From NCBI RefSeq assembly GCF_900172215.1, contig NZ_FWFP01000001.1:62001-126000 (forward strand): a stretch of DNA of 64,000 bases, in the 5' to 3' direction. Origin of the DNA: Ruegeria meonggei. GTDB taxonomy: Bacteria; Pseudomonadota; Alphaproteobacteria; Rhodobacterales; Rhodobacteraceae. Shown in pieces: positions 1 to 11,302 of the stretch. A model generated the notes under the pieces. The model was not told the DNA's origin. It searched no databases and saw nothing but the letters and a program-made list of their open reading frames with translations. The position numbers were made by a program, and so were the translations under genes. Each line of letters begins with the position of its first letter. Positions within the stretch are counted from its first letter, which is position 1.

Positions 1-2
1 TG

Positions 3-164
3 CGCGCGATGTATCCCAAGGCACATTTCGCGACGGTCTATGCGAAACCAAAAGGCCGCCCGATGGTCAACACTTTCATCACAGAGGTCAGTCAAGACAC
101 GTGGATTTTCTTCCCGTGGGACATGGCTCTGCAATACGTCGAACCCTATCGCGGCACGGACTGA
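3..164 (+). CDS. gpt: Xanthine phosphoribosyltransferase, C-terminal end (partial)
   Basis: The window opens inside a gene; only the last 53 codons are visible, read in the frame that stops at TGA 162-164. The peptide has YAKPKGRP followed by [18 protein letters not shown], which closely resembles the C-terminus of enterobacterial Gpt (KPAGRP...PQDTWIEQPWD). Gpt salvages xanthine and guanine by joining them to PRPP to give XMP and GMP. The PRPP-binding loop lies upstream of the window and cannot be checked. An aminotransferase gene starts 31 bases downstream on the same strand. Confidence 0.82.
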   Translation, partial: RAMYPKAHFATVYAKPKGRPMVNTFITEVSQDTWIFFPWDMALQYVEPYRGTD

Positions 165-194
165 CGCGCCTTTACCTCAAATCAGAGATCACGC

Positions 195-1370
195 ATGAGC
201 CAAACACGCACTGCCGCCACCTTCGCCCCTCCGGTGATGGAGGCGCGGCGCTGGTTGGAGGGTGTGGCTTTTCCAACCGACCGGCCTTTGATCAATGTCA
301 GCCAGGCTGCGCCGGTTGATCCGCCGCCACTGGCCTTACGGAAAGCCATTGCAGAGTTTGCTGTGACCGAAGATGCAGCGCATCTTTATGGGCCGGTTCT
401 GGGCAATCCCAACCTGCGGGCAGAGCTGGCAGAACAGATCGGGCAGCACTACGACGCGATCCTTGCACCGGAAAATGTTGCAATCACTTCGGGTTGCAAT
501 CAGGCTTTTGCTGCGGCGATTTCTGCGATCACCGACCAAGGGGACGAGGTCATCCTGCCGACGCCGTGGTACTTCAACCATAAAATGTGGCTGGATATGG
601 CGGGCGTTCACGCTGTGGACCTGAAAACCGGTGATGATCTGTTGCCCGATCCCGAAGCGGCCCGGGCACTAATCACCGACAAAACCCGCGCCATTTCCCT
701 GGTCACCCCGAATAATCCGGGCGGTGTCGAGTACCCCGCAGCCCTGGTGCGCGCCTTTTATGAGCTGGCCCGTGAAACCGGCCTTCGCTTGTTGGTTGAT
801 GAGACCTATCGCGATTTCGACAGCCGTGGCGGCCCGCCGCATGATCTGTTCAGCCAACCCGGCTGGGAAGATACGCTGGTCCACCTCTATTCCTTCTCAA
901 AGTCCTACCGGCTGACAGGCCACCGGGTTGGCGCCATTGCGACCAGCGCTGCATTGTTGTCCGAGGTCGAAAAGTTCCTGGACACGGTGGCGATCTGCCC
1001 GGGTCAGATCGGACAGTTCGCGGCCCTTTGGGGAATGCAAAACCTGTCGCAATGGGTGTCAGGGGAACGCGATGAAATCCTGGACCGCCGCGCCGCAATT
1101 TCCGAGCAATTGCCGCGTCTGACAGACAAGGGCTGGCGGTTGTTGGGGTTGGGTGCTTATTTCGCTTATCTCGAACACCCGTTCGATATCCCTTCGGATC
1201 AGCTGGCCCGCCGAATGGTGCCCGAGGCCGGTGTTCTGCTGCTGCCCGGAACCATGTTCATGCCGGCGGATGATCCGGCCGGCAAACGTCAGGTTCGGGT
1301 CGCATTTGCCAACCTTGACCGTGCCGGTATCGGGCAATTGTTCGATCGCTTGCAGGCGCTACCCTTCTAA
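195..1370 (+). CDS. PLP-dependent aminotransferase, class I/II
   Basis: This 391-residue protein has the fold-type I aminotransferase landmarks in order: a substrate and cofactor loop at TSGCNQAF (about 98-105), the NNPGG turn (173-177), the PLP-ring aspartate in VDETY (Asp202), and the Schiff-base lysine in SFSKSYRLTGHRVG (Lys236). The last motif is typical of the aspartate/aromatic aminotransferase branch. The ATG at 195 is kept because the N-terminus aligns with family length. The amino donor cannot be told from sequence. It follows gpt on the same strand and precedes a PpiD-like chaperone gene by about 80 bases, so a functional link to either neighbour is doubtful. Confidence 0.85.
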   Translation: MSQTRTAATFAPPVMEARRWLEGVAFPTDRPLINVSQAAPVDPPPLALRKAIAEFAVTEDAAHLYGPVLGNPNLRAELAEQIGQHYDAILAPENVAITSGCNQAFAAAISAITDQGDEVILPTPWYFNHKMWLDMAGVHAVDLKTGDDLLPDPEAARALITDKTRAISLVTPNNPGGVEYPAALVRAFYELARETGLRLLVDETYRDFDSRGGPPHDLFSQPGWEDTLVHLYSFSKSYRLTGHRVGAIATSAALLSEVEKFLDTVAICPGQIGQFAALWGMQNLSQWVSGERDEILDRRAAISEQLPRLTDKGWRLLGLGAYFAYLEHPFDIPSDQLARRMVPEAGVLLLPGTMFMPADDPAGKRQVRVAFANLDRAGIGQLFDRLQALPF

Positions 1371-1450
1371 GCTTGCCCCCCGGCTGTGTGCATCGTATTC
1401 AGGGCCGCAACCGACAGGGCAGTCACCTGCCATAAAATCAAGAGGGCACC

Positions 1451-3292
1451 ATGGCCGCAGGCATGAAAAAGCTATCAAAGACCTTTGTCTGGATTCTCAT
1501 GGGCCTATTGATGCTCGGCCTTGCCGGGTTCGGCGCCACCAGCCTGTCCGGCACCGTCCGCACGGTCGCGCATGTCGGGAATGAAACGATCTCGATCGAC
1601 GCCTATGTTCGTGAACTGCAGCGTGAAATCCGGGCGGTCGAAAGCCAGACAGGTCAGCCGCTGCAAATGTCGCAGGCGCATGAGTTCGGACTGGACCAGT
1701 TGGCCTTGTCGCGCCTAACTGCTCTGGCCGCGCTGGACAATGAGGTCGGAGAGCTGGGCATTTCGATCGGTGACGAAAACCTGCAACGCGAAATCGTCGC
1801 CATCCCGGCGTTTCAGGGTGTAAACGGCACTTTCGACCGTGAGGCCTATCAATTTCAGCTGGAACAGATCGGGATGACGGATTCTCAGTTCGAATCGGAT
1901 CTGCGTAAGGAATCGTCCCGGACCATCGTGCAAAACGCCGTGGTCAGCGGGGTCGAGATGCCTGATACTCTGGTTCAGGTTCTGACGGATTACGTAGGCG
2001 CGCGGCGCAGCTTTACCGTGGCCACGTTGTCCCCTGACGCCCTGCCCGCCCCGGTACCGGCACCGACGGAGGAGCAGATTCAAACCTATTACGACGACAA
2101 CTCTGACCGGTTCACTCTGCCCCGCACCAAACAGTTGACCTATGCGATCCTGTCACCCGAGATGCTGCTGGACAGTGTTGAGGTTGACGAAGAAGCCGTG
2201 CGAAGCCTGTACGACCAGCGTGCGGCTGAGTTCCAACAGCCCGAGCGTCGTCTGGTTGAACGCCTGACCTACCCCAACGAGGAAGAAGCGAAAAGCGCAA
2301 TGGCGCAGCTTGAAGTTGGCGGCACCACCTTTGAACAGCTGGTGCGAGATCGCGAGCTGGAATTGCGGGATATCGACTTGGGCGATGTGACGCGCGAAGA
2401 TTTGGGCGAGGCGGCCGATGCTGTCTTTGACGCCGATCTGGACGCTGTGGTTGGGCCGTTGCCTTCGACCTTTGGGCCTGCCCTGTTCCGCATCAATGGC
2501 TCGCTGGCTGAAAGCAACACCACGTTTGAAGATGCAGCCCCTGCCCTGCGCGAAGAGCTTGCCGCTGTTCGCGCCCGCCGCCAGATCGAAGCGCAGGCCG
2601 AAGATATCAACGACCTGCTTGCTGGCGGTGCCACGCTGGAGGAACTGGTTGGCGAAACCGATATGGAGCTTGGCCAGATCGACTGGTCCCGCCAAAGCCA
2701 AGACGGCGTGGCGGCTTATGACGGCTTCCGCACCGCGGCCCAAGCTGTAAACGAAGGGGATTTCCCCGAAGTGGCCTTCCTTGAAGACGGCTCGATCTTT
2801 GCCCTGCGCCTGAATGAGGTGCTGCCGCGTCGCCCCGAACCTTTGGACACCGCGCGTGATCGTGTTGCTGCGGCCTGGACGCTGGCTGAAACCAACACCG
2901 CGCTGGAAAAACAGGCCAACACCACGTTGGCGCAATTGAAGACAGATGGAGACTTCAGCGCAACAGGACTGCCCTTCCGGGTTGAAAACGCGTTGACCCG
3001 CACGGCGTTTCTGGATGACGTGCCTGCGAATTTCATGGCTCAGGTGTTCGAAATGGAACCCGGCGAGTTACGCGTAATTCCCGGCGTTGGCTCGGCCTTT
3101 GTTGTCCGAATGGACGAAGAACTGCCCCCAGCCGAGACTGATGAGTTGCGTCAGGCCCAGGCAGCGCTTGAGGTACAGTTGAACCAGGCACTGGCCCAGA
3201 ACATATTTGACGCCTATGTGCGCGACGCCCAGACCCGCGCCCGCCCCGAGATTGATCAGCGGGCTCTGAACGCTGTGCAGTCGAGCTATTGA
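1451..3292 (+). CDS. PpiD-like membrane-anchored peptidyl-prolyl isomerase / periplasmic chaperone
   Basis: The 613-residue product has a short basic N-terminus, one membrane segment (about residues 12-36, WILMGLLMLGLAGFGA) and a long periplasmic part. This matches the SurA_N/PpiD layout with a parvulin-like region in the middle. PpiD proteins sit at the SecYEG exit and help exported proteins fold. The many acidic and helical stretches fit the chaperone arms. AGAGGG sits six bases before the ATG at 1451, supporting that start over the internal ATG at 1463. trpE follows after 12 bases and may share its transcript. Catalytic parvulin residues are not clearly conserved, so chaperone activity is more likely than strong isomerase activity. 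Confidence 0.82.
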   Translation: MAAGMKKLSKTFVWILMGLLMLGLAGFGATSLSGTVRTVAHVGNETISIDAYVRELQREIRAVESQTGQPLQMSQAHEFGLDQLALSRLTALAALDNEVGELGISIGDENLQREIVAIPAFQGVNGTFDREAYQFQLEQIGMTDSQFESDLRKESSRTIVQNAVVSGVEMPDTLVQVLTDYVGARRSFTVATLSPDALPAPVPAPTEEQIQTYYDDNSDRFTLPRTKQLTYAILSPEMLLDSVEVDEEAVRSLYDQRAAEFQQPERRLVERLTYPNEEEAKSAMAQLEVGGTTFEQLVRDRELELRDIDLGDVTREDLGEAADAVFDADLDAVVGPLPSTFGPALFRINGSLAESNTTFEDAAPALREELAAVRARRQIEAQAEDINDLLAGGATLEELVGETDMELGQIDWSRQSQDGVAAYDGFRTAAQAVNEGDFPEVAFLEDGSIFALRLNEVLPRRPEPLDTARDRVAAAWTLAETNTALEKQANTTLAQLKTDGDFSATGLPFRVENALTRTAFLDDVPANFMAQVFEMEPGELRVIPGVGSAFVVRMDEELPPAETDELRQAQAALEVQLNQALAQNIFDAYVRDAQTRARPEIDQRALNAVQSSY

Positions 3293-3304
3293 ACGAGAGC
3301 TGAA

Positions 3305-4816
3305 ATGGCCCTGACCCCCGATTTTGACAGTTTCGCTCGCGCGTATGAAGCGGGCGAAAACCAGGTTGTCTATACCCGACTTGCCGCAGACCTGGACACG
3401 CCGGTGTCGCTAATGCTCAAGCTGACGGGCGCGCAAAAAGACGCATTCATGCTGGAATCAGTCACCGGCGGCGAAGTCCGGGGGCGTTATTCCATCATCG
3501 GAATGAAGCCGGACCTGATTTGGCGCTGCCGGGGTGAAGTGTCCGAGTTGAATCGCTCAGCCCGGTTCGACCCCGAAGCGTTCTCGGCGCAGGACGGCAA
3601 CCCAATGGTTAATCTGCGGGCACTGCTGGCCGAAAGCCGGATTGAATTGCCCGACGATCTGCCACAGGCGGCGGCGGGTCTTTTTGGCTATTTGGGCTAT
3701 GACATGGTGCGGCTGGTGGAATACTTGCCCGACGTGAACCCCGACCCTCTGGGCCTGCCGGATGCGATCATGCTGCGGCCTTCGGTCATCGCGGTTCTGG
3801 ATGGCGTGAAGGGAGAGGTGACGGTCGTTTCCCCCGCTTGGGTCAGTGATGGCCAATCCGCCAAGGCCGCCTATGCGCAGGCTGCCGAACGTGTGATGGA
3901 CGCGGTCCGCGATCTGGAACGCGCCATGCCCGCTGAAACCCGCGATTTGGGTGACGCCTCCGAGGTTGCGCCTCCGGTGTCGAACTTTACCAAATCCGGC
4001 TATATGGAAGCGGTTGAAAAAGCCAAAGACTATATCCGCGCGGGCGACATTTTTCAGGTGGTCCCGGCACAGCGCTGGACGCACGACTTCCCGCTGCCAC
4101 CCTTTGCACTCTATCGGTCACTGCGGCGTACCAACCCTTCGCCGTTCATGTTCTACTTCAACTTCGGCGGCTTTCAGGTGGTTGGCGCCAGCCCCGAGAT
4201 TCTGGTGCGCGTCTTTGGCCACGAAGTCACGATCCGACCCATCGCCGGCACCCGCCCGCGTGGAGCAACACCCGAAGAGGATAAGGCCAACGAAGTCGAT
4301 CTGCTGGCCGACCAAAAAGAACTGGCTGAACATCTGATGCTGCTGGATCTGGGCCGCAACGACACCGGGCGTGTCGCCAAGATCGGCACCGTGCGCCCGA
4401 CCGAAGAGTTCATCATCGAACGCTACAGCCACGTGATGCATATCGTGTCCAACGTGGTCGGCGAATTGGCCGAAGACAAGGACGCGCTGGATGCGTTCTT
4501 TGCCGGAATGCCTGCGGGCACCGTCTCGGGTGCGCCCAAGGTCCGTGCGATGGAAATTATCGACGAGCTAGAGCCGGAAAAGCGCGGCGTCTATGGCGGT
4601 GGTGTCGGTTATTTCAGCGCAGGCGGGGACATGGATATGTGTATCGCCCTGCGCACTGCCATTGTGAAGGATCACAAGCTCTATATTCAGGCAGGCGGCG
4701 GCGTTGTCTACGACAGCAACCCCGAAGCCGAATACATGGAAACCGTGCATAAATCGAACGCCATCCGGCGGGCCGCAGCAGATGCGGCGCGTTTCACGGG
4801 CTCTGGGAATAGCTAG
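3305..4816 (+). CDS. trpE: Anthranilate synthase component I
   Basis: TrpE turns chorismate into anthranilate using ammonia from TrpG, the first committed step to tryptophan. The 503-residue protein shows an N-terminal feedback region with the tryptophan-pocket motif LLES-like (MLESVTGGEVRGRYS, about 49-63). The chorismate-binding C-terminal half contains AGTRPRG, DLLADQKELAEHLMLLDLGRND and the FFAGMPAGTVSGAPK motif. Length is normal. GAGAG precedes the ATG. It lies 12 bases after the PpiD-like gene. It is separated from trpG by a convergent gene on the other strand, so trpE is not co-transcribed with trpGDC. No Trp-rich leader peptide was found in front of it. Confidence 0.96.
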   Translation: MALTPDFDSFARAYEAGENQVVYTRLAADLDTPVSLMLKLTGAQKDAFMLESVTGGEVRGRYSIIGMKPDLIWRCRGEVSELNRSARFDPEAFSAQDGNPMVNLRALLAESRIELPDDLPQAAAGLFGYLGYDMVRLVEYLPDVNPDPLGLPDAIMLRPSVIAVLDGVKGEVTVVSPAWVSDGQSAKAAYAQAAERVMDAVRDLERAMPAETRDLGDASEVAPPVSNFTKSGYMEAVEKAKDYIRAGDIFQVVPAQRWTHDFPLPPFALYRSLRRTNPSPFMFYFNFGGFQVVGASPEILVRVFGHEVTIRPIAGTRPRGATPEEDKANEVDLLADQKELAEHLMLLDLGRNDTGRVAKIGTVRPTEEFIIERYSHVMHIVSNVVGELAEDKDALDAFFAGMPAGTVSGAPKVRAMEIIDELEPEKRGVYGGGVGYFSAGGDMDMCIALRTAIVKDHKLYIQAGGGVVYDSNPEAEYMETVHKSNAIRRAAADAARFTGSGNS

Positions 4817-4862
4817 TAAGGGAGCTGCCCACAGCGGGGCTGCCATATTCGTTGTTCAGATT

Positions 4863-6281
4863 TTACTGAACCTCTTGCATCATGACGGCCGATATCGGCG
4901 CCATGGCCACGCGGCCGCCGCGATCCTCAAGCCCCCACAACAGCAGCGCCGAGATCGTATCGGGGCGCAACCGTCCCAACATGACGACAGTGCCTTCCTG
5001 ACCGGCGCGGAACGCCGCCTGATCCAAAAACCGCCGCATAATCTTGGGATCCTGACGGGCGCCGTCGATATCGCGGAAGATAACACTGGAAGGAACGCCG
5101 TTGCGCGCCGCCAATTTTTGCGTCGTGTTCAAGCCGTTATCTTGCGTGATCAACCCACGACCGGTTCCCCCGGCAATTGCGGCGACCTGATCGGCCAGCT
5201 TTCGGTTGCCCTGAATTCCCGAATCCACGCCTTCGAGGATACCAACGGTTTCTGGCAGGGTCTCCAACCAAACGGCCAGTGACACCTCGGCATCCTGCGC
5301 GCTGGCGGCTTCGGGCAGATCGGCCAGGGCCAGAACCTCAAACCCCGCGTCCCGGTGCCGGGCCATCTTTTCCGAGGCTGCGGGATCAGACGGGCTGACC
5401 GCAAAGCTCAGCGGGTACGGGAAATCCTGCAGCGCTTCGGCACCAAATGCGCCTTCGTCGTCGATCAGAATAATCGACATCAGCGGCTTGGCCTCGGGGT
5501 TCTCAAACTTGGCCGCGAAGGCTTCGATCGGTTTGCCGGGCACAACGGCAGCGCCAATGACCAGAGCGTCGTCCCGCTCAGTCAGTGGCACGACTCGCTG
5601 GCCAACGGTCTGGTTTTCGGCGGGCTCTGCTTCGCCCCCGATCTGTGGCACTGCCGCAATACCGGGTAGGTTGCGCGGAGCTGTATCTTCGTCACCTTCA
5701 ACCGCAATCGGGCTGTCTTCAAAGGGGTTTTCTTCGGCCACCGACACGTCGGTAGTGTCCGCCTCGGGCGCGGGCTGAGGTTCTGCAACTTCGGCCGTCG
5801 GGTCCGCCTCCACCGGCTCGGGCTCTACCTCGGCGGGCTGGGGCACGTTCAAGGCGACCTCCGGCAAGGATTCTGCGTTCGCTTCACCCTGCAACAGCGC
5901 GGGGGGCTGCGGCGCGACAGGGGCTTCTGTCGACACAGTCACCTGAGTCTCACTGGCAACGTCCGGGGTATCAACCTGCGCTAAAGCCTCGTTGATTTCC
6001 GGCTGCGCATCTGCCTTGATTTCGACGTCCGCGAGTTCAGCCAGCGTATCCGTCTTTTCATCTGAAGGATCCGGAGCCCGCGGCGCCAGTTCGACCAGAT
6101 CGGCGTCCTTGCCCATATCTTTGGCGTCATTGGCCACTTCCGGCACCTCAAGCGGCGCAGGTTCAGGAGCTGAAACCGCAACCTCTGGCGTGTTGGTCAA
6201 TGGCGCGCTCAAGGACAGCACAATTCCCACCGCGACCACAACGACCGCCCCCACGATCATTCCACCAAGAAATCCGCCCAT
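4863..6281 (-). CDS. Divergent polysaccharide deacetylase family protein
   Basis: The start is placed at ATG 6281 ([11 protein letters not shown]), with GAGAGG ten bases upstream; a longer reading frame to 6527 would run into trpG. The 472-residue product has one N-terminal membrane segment (about 5-27), then a long Pro/Glu/Ala-rich linker (about 30-250), then a C-terminal domain. That domain carries [26 protein letters not shown] and [10 protein letters not shown], characteristic of the YibQ-like divergent polysaccharide deacetylase family (PF04748). Members are thought to act on envelope polysaccharide, but activity is unproven. It is convergent with trpE and divergent from trpG. Confidence 0.8.
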   Translation of the reverse strand: MGGFLGGMIVGAVVVVAVGIVLSLSAPLTNTPEVAVSAPEPAPLEVPEVANDAKDMGKDADLVELAPRAPDPSDEKTDTLAELADVEIKADAQPEINEALAQVDTPDVASETQVTVSTEAPVAPQPPALLQGEANAESLPEVALNVPQPAEVEPEPVEADPTAEVAEPQPAPEADTTDVSVAEENPFEDSPIAVEGDEDTAPRNLPGIAAVPQIGGEAEPAENQTVGQRVVPLTERDDALVIGAAVVPGKPIEAFAAKFENPEAKPLMSIILIDDEGAFGAEALQDFPYPLSFAVSPSDPAASEKMARHRDAGFEVLALADLPEAASAQDAEVSLAVWLETLPETVGILEGVDSGIQGNRKLADQVAAIAGGTGRGLITQDNGLNTTQKLAARNGVPSSVIFRDIDGARQDPKIMRRFLDQAAFRAGQEGTVVMLGRLRPDTISALLLWGLEDRGGRVAMAPISAVMMQEVQ

Positions 6282-6476
6282 CACTTTTGCCTCTCGTCTA
6301 AGCCCTGCTTCGATCGCTCGCACGCCGTCTTTCGCGGTATTCCCTTGCTGCAGCACCAAGAATGGGATGTCCTCTTGACGCTGCCGTGCAAGCCTGAGCA
6401 TGTATGTCCCGACATTATACCGTGGCTCGGGGCTGCATCGCCAGCCCGAAATGCCCAAGCCGAGACAAGTGCCCAA

Positions 6477-7054
<578 letters not shown>

Positions 7055-7058
<4 letters not shown>

Positions 7059-8074
7059 GCGACGCTCTGAAACCGCTGATTGGAGCCGCTGCCGACCGGC
7101 CGCTGACCCGCGCCGAGGCCGAACAGGCCTTTGGAATTCTCTTTGACGGCGAAGCCACGCCCAGCCAGATCGGCGGGCTGTTGATGGCGATGCGGACCCG
7201 GGGTGAAACGGTCGACGAATACGCCGCCGCCGCCGCCGTGATGCGCGCAAAGTGCAATGCTGTTCAGGCCCCGACAGGTGCGATGGACATTGTCGGAACC
7301 GGCGGCGACGGCAAGGGTACACTGAACATCTCGACCGCTACGGCCTTTGTTGTCGCAGGCGCAGGCGTTACCGTTGCCAAGCACGGCAACCGCAATCTCA
7401 GCTCAAAATCCGGTGCCGCTGACGCGCTGGGACAGTTGGGTATCAACGTAATGGTCGGCCCGCAAACTGTTGAAAAAGCACTGAAAGAAGTGGGGATCGG
7501 CTTTATGATGGCTCCGATGCACCACCCGGCCATTGCGCATGTTATGCCCTCCCGACAAGAGCTTGGGACTCGCACGATTTTCAACATCCTCGGCCCGTTG
7601 ACCAATCCCGCAAGCGTCAAGCGTCAGCTGACCGGTGCATTTAGCCGTGATCTGATCCGCCCCATGGCCGAGACATTGGGCCTGCTTGGAGCCGAACACG
7701 CCTGGCTGGTGCACGGATCAGACGGAACAGATGAGCTGACCATTACCGGCGTCAGCTGGATCGCGGCGCTGGAAGACAGCGCGGTGAAAGAAGTTGAGTT
7801 GCACCCCGAAGATGCCGGGCTTCCGGTTCACCCGTTCGAAGATATCATCGGCGGCACACCAGAAGAAAACGCCGTGGCCTTTCGCGCCCTGCTGGACGGC
7901 CAAGCGTCGGCCTATCGTGACGCGGTGTTGCTGAATGCTGCGGCCGCCCTGGTGGTTGCAGATGTGGCCAGCGACCTCAAAGACGGCGTCGCCAGAGCCG
8001 CCGAAAGCATCGACAGCGGCAACGCCAAAGACAAAATCGCCGCACTGGCCCGAATTACGCAGGAGGCCGCATGA
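7055..8074 (+). CDS. trpD: Anthranilate phosphoribosyltransferase
   Basis: TrpD joins anthranilate to PRPP. The 339-residue protein has the family's PRPP-binding signature [19 protein letters not shown] (about 80-98), the [17 protein letters not shown] motif, and the [27 protein letters not shown] region lining the anthranilate tunnel. Length is normal. It starts inside the trpG stop (ATGA) and ends in an ATGA overlap with trpC, so the three genes are probably translationally coupled. Pathway position agrees with gene order: trpG, trpD, trpC. Confidence 0.96.
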
Positions 8075-8883
8075 CCGAGACGGTACTGGACAAGATCAAA
8101 GCCTATAAGCTGGAAGAAGTTGCGGCAGATAAGACGCAGAAATCTCTGGAAACGTTGGAGAATGAAGCCCGCAACGCCCCAGAGTTGCGCGGCTTTGCGC
8201 AATCTCTGCAGGCAGCGACACGCCGCGGGTACGGCCTGATCGCTGAGGTTAAAAAAGCCAGCCCGTCCAAAGGCTTGATCCGTCCGGATTTCGATCCGCC
8301 GATGCTGGCCAAGGCGTATGAAGAAGGCGGAGCCGCCTGCCTTTCTGTGCTAACCGACACTCCCAGCTTTCAGGGGGCCAAGGATTACCTAATTGCAGCC
8401 CGCGCCGCCTGTTCGCTACCGGTCTTGCGCAAGGATTTCATGTACGACCCCTATCAGGTGGTCGAAGCGCGCGCGTTGGGCGCGGATTGCATTCTGATCA
8501 TCATGGCCTCTGTCGAAGACAGCCAGGCGGCAGAGCTGGAACACACGGCGTTTGAATGGGGAATGGATGTTCTGATCGAAGTTCACGACGAGGACGAGCT
8601 GCACCGCGCAACACAGCTAAAAAGTCCTTTGATCGGAATAAACAACCGCAATCTGAAAACGTTCGAGACCTCACTTGATACAACGCGCCGGCTGTCCAAA
8701 CTCGTGCCTGGCGACCGGACGATTGTCTGTGAAAGCGGGTTGAGCGCCCCCGAGGACCTGGCCGACATCGCCCGCTATGGCGCGCGGTGTTTCCTTATTG
8801 GCGAAAGCCTGATGCGTCAGGATGATGTGGCAGCAGCCACACGCCAATTGCTGGCCAATCCGCTGATCCCCGGAGTGATGTGA
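8071..8883 (+). CDS. trpC: Indole-3-glycerol phosphate synthase
   Basis: TrpC closes the indole ring from carboxyphenylamino-deoxyribulose phosphate. The 270-residue TIM-barrel protein shows the catalytic motifs [14 protein letters not shown] (about 56-69), [35 protein letters not shown], and the phosphate-binding ESGLSAPED and GESLMR segments. It is a single-function TrpC, not fused to TrpF. It starts in an ATGA overlap with trpD and stops inside the moaC start (TGATG), so amino acid and molybdopterin genes share one transcript. Confidence 0.96.
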   Translation: MTETVLDKIKAYKLEEVAADKTQKSLETLENEARNAPELRGFAQSLQAATRRGYGLIAEVKKASPSKGLIRPDFDPPMLAKAYEEGGAACLSVLTDTPSFQGAKDYLIAARAACSLPVLRKDFMYDPYQVVEARALGADCILIIMASVEDSQAAELEHTAFEWGMDVLIEVHDEDELHRATQLKSPLIGINNRNLKTFETSLDTTRRLSKLVPGDRTIVCESGLSAPEDLADIARYGARCFLIGESLMRQDDVAAATRQLLANPLIPGVM

Positions 8884-9356
8884 TGCCGCTGACCCATTTT
8901 GACTCTCAGGGTCAGGCCCATATGGTCGACGTTTCGGGCAAGGCCGTAACGGACCGCGTGGCCGTGGCTACCGGTTACATCAAGATGGCACAGGAAACCC
9001 TTGATTTAATTTCAGAAGGTGGTGCCAAAAAGGGCGATGTTCTGGGTGTTGCGCGCCTTGCGGGCATTATGGGGGCCAAGAAGACGCCTGATCTGATCCC
9101 GCTCTGCCACCCTCTGCCGGTTACTAAAATTGCGGTGGAATTGTCCTTGGATCCCGATTTGCCCGGTGTTCGGATCGAGGCCACCGTCAAGACCTCGGGG
9201 CAGACCGGTGTTGAAATGGAGGCGCTGACTGCGGTCTCTACCGCTGCTCTGACAGTCTATGACATGACCAAGGCTGTAGACAAAGGCATGGAAATCGGTG
9301 GCATCCGCGTCCTTCTGAAAGACGGCGGAAAATCAGGGCGTTACGAGGCGAAATGA
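8883..9356 (+). CDS. moaC: Cyclic pyranopterin monophosphate synthase
   Basis: MoaC acts with MoaA to make cyclic pyranopterin monophosphate from GTP, the first step of molybdenum cofactor synthesis. The product has the family core [17 protein letters not shown] (active-site Cys-His-Pro) and the C-terminal [14 protein letters not shown] motif containing the catalytic Asp-Met-x-Lys. ATG 8883 is chosen over the adjacent GTG 8880 because it is spaced properly from CGGAG (8871-8875); this gives 157 residues. It overlaps the trpC stop by one base and ends in an ATGA overlap with moeA. moaA is not in the window. Confidence 0.95.
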   Translation: MPLTHFDSQGQAHMVDVSGKAVTDRVAVATGYIKMAQETLDLISEGGAKKGDVLGVARLAGIMGAKKTPDLIPLCHPLPVTKIAVELSLDPDLPGVRIEATVKTSGQTGVEMEALTAVSTAALTVYDMTKAVDKGMEIGGIRVLLKDGGKSGRYEAK

Positions 9357-10525
9357 TAACCGTCGAAGACGCCCGTGCTCTGCTGTTTGATCTCGTCTCA
9401 CCGCTGGAATCCGAGGCGATCAGGCTGGCCGACGCCGCTGGACGAATTCTGGCACAGGATATTGTTGCGACCAGGGATCAACCGCCTTTTGCGGCCTCAT
9501 CCATGGATGGATATGCCGTCAAATCCTCCGAAGTTGAGCCGCACGCCATGTTCAAGGTCATCGGCGAGGCCGCCGCAGGTCGCCGGTTTGAAGGTTTAGT
9601 CGGCCCCGGTCAGGCTGTTCGGATCTTTACTGGCGCGCCAGTGCCAGAAGGTGCAGATTTTGTTGTTATTCAAGAAGATACCGAGCAACGTAGTGATCTG
9701 TTGACGATCACCGATACGCCCGGCCCCAAATCCAATATTCGCTCGGCTGGTGTTGACTTTGTCAGCGGTACCAAGATCACCGCCCCCCGCTGCCTGCGAC
9801 CCGAGGATGTTGCGCTGATAGCAGCAATGAACATTCCCAAAGTGCCGGTGGCGCGGCAGCCGGTGATCGCTCTGATCTCAACCGGGGATGAATTGGTTTT
9901 ACCGGGTGAAACCCCTGGCCCGGATCAGATCATTGCTTCAAATACCTTTGGCCTCAAGGCTTTGCTTGAAAAAGCTGGTGCCAAGGTTCGCGTCCTTCCC
10001 ATTGCCCAAGATACTGTCGCGTCGCTGGAAACGGCATTTGGACTGGCCGAGGGCGCCGATCTGGTGGTTACCATCGGGGGGGCGTCGGTCGGAGACTATG
10101 ATCTGGTCTCGGAGGTGTCGCAGGGACTGGGGATGGAGCGGTCCTTTTACAAAATCAGGATGCGCCCGGGAAAACCCTTGATGGCTGGGCGTTTGGGTAA
10201 GACGGCGATGGTCGGCTTACCAGGAAACCCTGTCAGTGCAATGGTTTGCGGCTATCTCTTCCTGGTGCCTATGGTGCGACGGATGCTGGGGATTGCGCAG
10301 GCTCTGACGCCTTTACAACGTGCCCGACTGGCCGAGCCCATCGACAAGAACGGGCCGCGTGAACATTACATGCGCGCCATTCTGAATGATACGGGCATTC
10401 GTGTATGCGACGATCAGGACAGCTCATTGCTCAGTGTTCTGGCACAGGCCAACGCGCTATTGGTGCGGGAACCCAACGACCCTGCGCGCCTTGCCGGGGA
10501 TGAAGTGCAGTATTTGCCGATTTAG
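9353..10525 (+). CDS. moeA: Molybdopterin molybdotransferase
   Basis: MoeA inserts molybdate into adenylylated molybdopterin. The 390-residue protein carries the N-terminal motif [13 protein letters not shown] (about 43-55), [11 protein letters not shown], the central MoCF-binding core with [18 protein letters not shown], and [11 protein letters not shown] followed by [10 protein letters not shown]. All are standard for MoeA. It starts in an ATGA overlap with moaC. The next gene, lexA, has its own promoter immediately after the moeA stop, so the transcript probably ends or is diluted here. Confidence 0.95.
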   Translation: MITVEDARALLFDLVSPLESEAIRLADAAGRILAQDIVATRDQPPFAASSMDGYAVKSSEVEPHAMFKVIGEAAAGRRFEGLVGPGQAVRIFTGAPVPEGADFVVIQEDTEQRSDLLTITDTPGPKSNIRSAGVDFVSGTKITAPRCLRPEDVALIAAMNIPKVPVARQPVIALISTGDELVLPGETPGPDQIIASNTFGLKALLEKAGAKVRVLPIAQDTVASLETAFGLAEGADLVVTIGGASVGDYDLVSEVSQGLGMERSFYKIRMRPGKPLMAGRLGKTAMVGLPGNPVSAMVCGYLFLVPMVRRMLGIAQALTPLQRARLAEPIDKNGPREHYMRAILNDTGIRVCDDQDSSLLSVLAQANALLVREPNDPARLAGDEVQYLPI

Positions 10526-10541
10526 GTCCGGCGCAAATCCA

Positions 10542-10570
10542 TTGACACAAAACGTGAACATGCGTAGAAC
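10542..10570 (+). promoter_or_regulatory. lexA promoter with LexA (SOS) operator
   Basis: A -35 hexamer TTGACA (10542-10547) is followed after 17 bases by TAGAAC (10565-10570). The direct repeat GAAC-N7-GAAC (10556-10570) is the known alphaproteobacterial LexA box. It lies across the spacer and the -10 element, so bound LexA should block RNA polymerase. The lexA start is 33 bases downstream. Autoregulation of lexA is general; the exact match here makes the call strong. Confidence 0.88.
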
Positions 10571-10603
10571 AAAAGAAAACGCATAACCGACGAGGTGTGA
10601 GCA

Positions 10604-11302
10604 ATGCTGACCAAGAAACAGTTGGATTTGTTGGAATTCATCCACAAACGCGTGCAGGCGGACGGTGTTCCGCCCAGTTTCGACGAAATGAAGGCAGCGT
10701 TGGATCTGCGCTCTAAGTCTGGCATCCATCGCCTGATCACCGCGCTGGAAGAGCGCGGCTTTATCCGCCGCCTAGCTCACCGCGCCCGCGCGATTGAGAT
10801 TGTCAAACTGCCTGAAAGTCTGGGGGGTGAGCCCACGGTTGCGTTCAAACCGCGTGTAATCGACGGCGATAAGCCCGAAGGACCGCGACCTGCCAACTTT
10901 GACCCGGTTACAGTGGATGCGCTGGAATTGCCGGTGATGGGCCGCATCGCCGCTGGGGTTCCGATCGAGGCGATCAGCCACGTATCGCACCGCGTTGCAG
11001 TGCCGGGTAGCATGGTCTCTGGCCGAGGGGATCACTATGCGCTTGAGGTACGCGGCGATTCGATGATCGATGCGGGCATCAATGACGGCGATGTTGTGGT
11101 GATCCGTGAAACCAAGGTCGCAGATAACGGAGACATCGTTGTCGCGCTGGTCGAAGACCAAGAAGCCACGCTCAAGCGATTTTTCCGCCGCGGCAATGCC
11201 ATCGCGCTTGAGGCCGCCAACCCCGCCTATGAAACCCGAGTACTGCCAGAAGACCAGGTCAAAGTGCAGGGCAAACTGGTTGGTTTGATCCGCAGCTATT
11301 GA
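10604..11302 (+). CDS. lexA: LexA repressor (SOS regulator)
   Basis: LexA represses DNA-damage genes and cleaves itself when RecA is activated. The 232-residue protein has an N-terminal winged helix (about 1-66, with PPSFDEM and [11 protein letters not shown]). The cleavage site is Ala117-Gly118 in RIAAGVP. The peptidase dyad is Ser153 (RGDSMID) and Lys191 (EATLKRF). Length is typical of alphaproteobacterial LexA, with the longer linker. GAGGTG precedes the ATG. Its own operator lies just upstream. The last bases overlap the end of convergent comEC by seven bases. Confidence 0.97.
   Translation: MLTKKQLDLLEFIHKRVQADGVPPSFDEMKAALDLRSKSGIHRLITALEERGFIRRLAHRARAIEIVKLPESLGGEPTVAFKPRVIDGDKPEGPRPANFDPVTVDALELPVMGRIAAGVPIEAISHVSHRVAVPGSMVSGRGDHYALEVRGDSMIDAGINDGDVVVIRETKVADNGDIVVALVEDQEATLKRFFRRGNAIALEAANPAYETRVLPEDQVKVQGKLVGLIRSY

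Noticed and set aside
6282-6476. Trp leader peptide or attenuator before trpG
   Set aside because: No short frame with tandem Trp codons and no terminator/antiterminator pair could be found.
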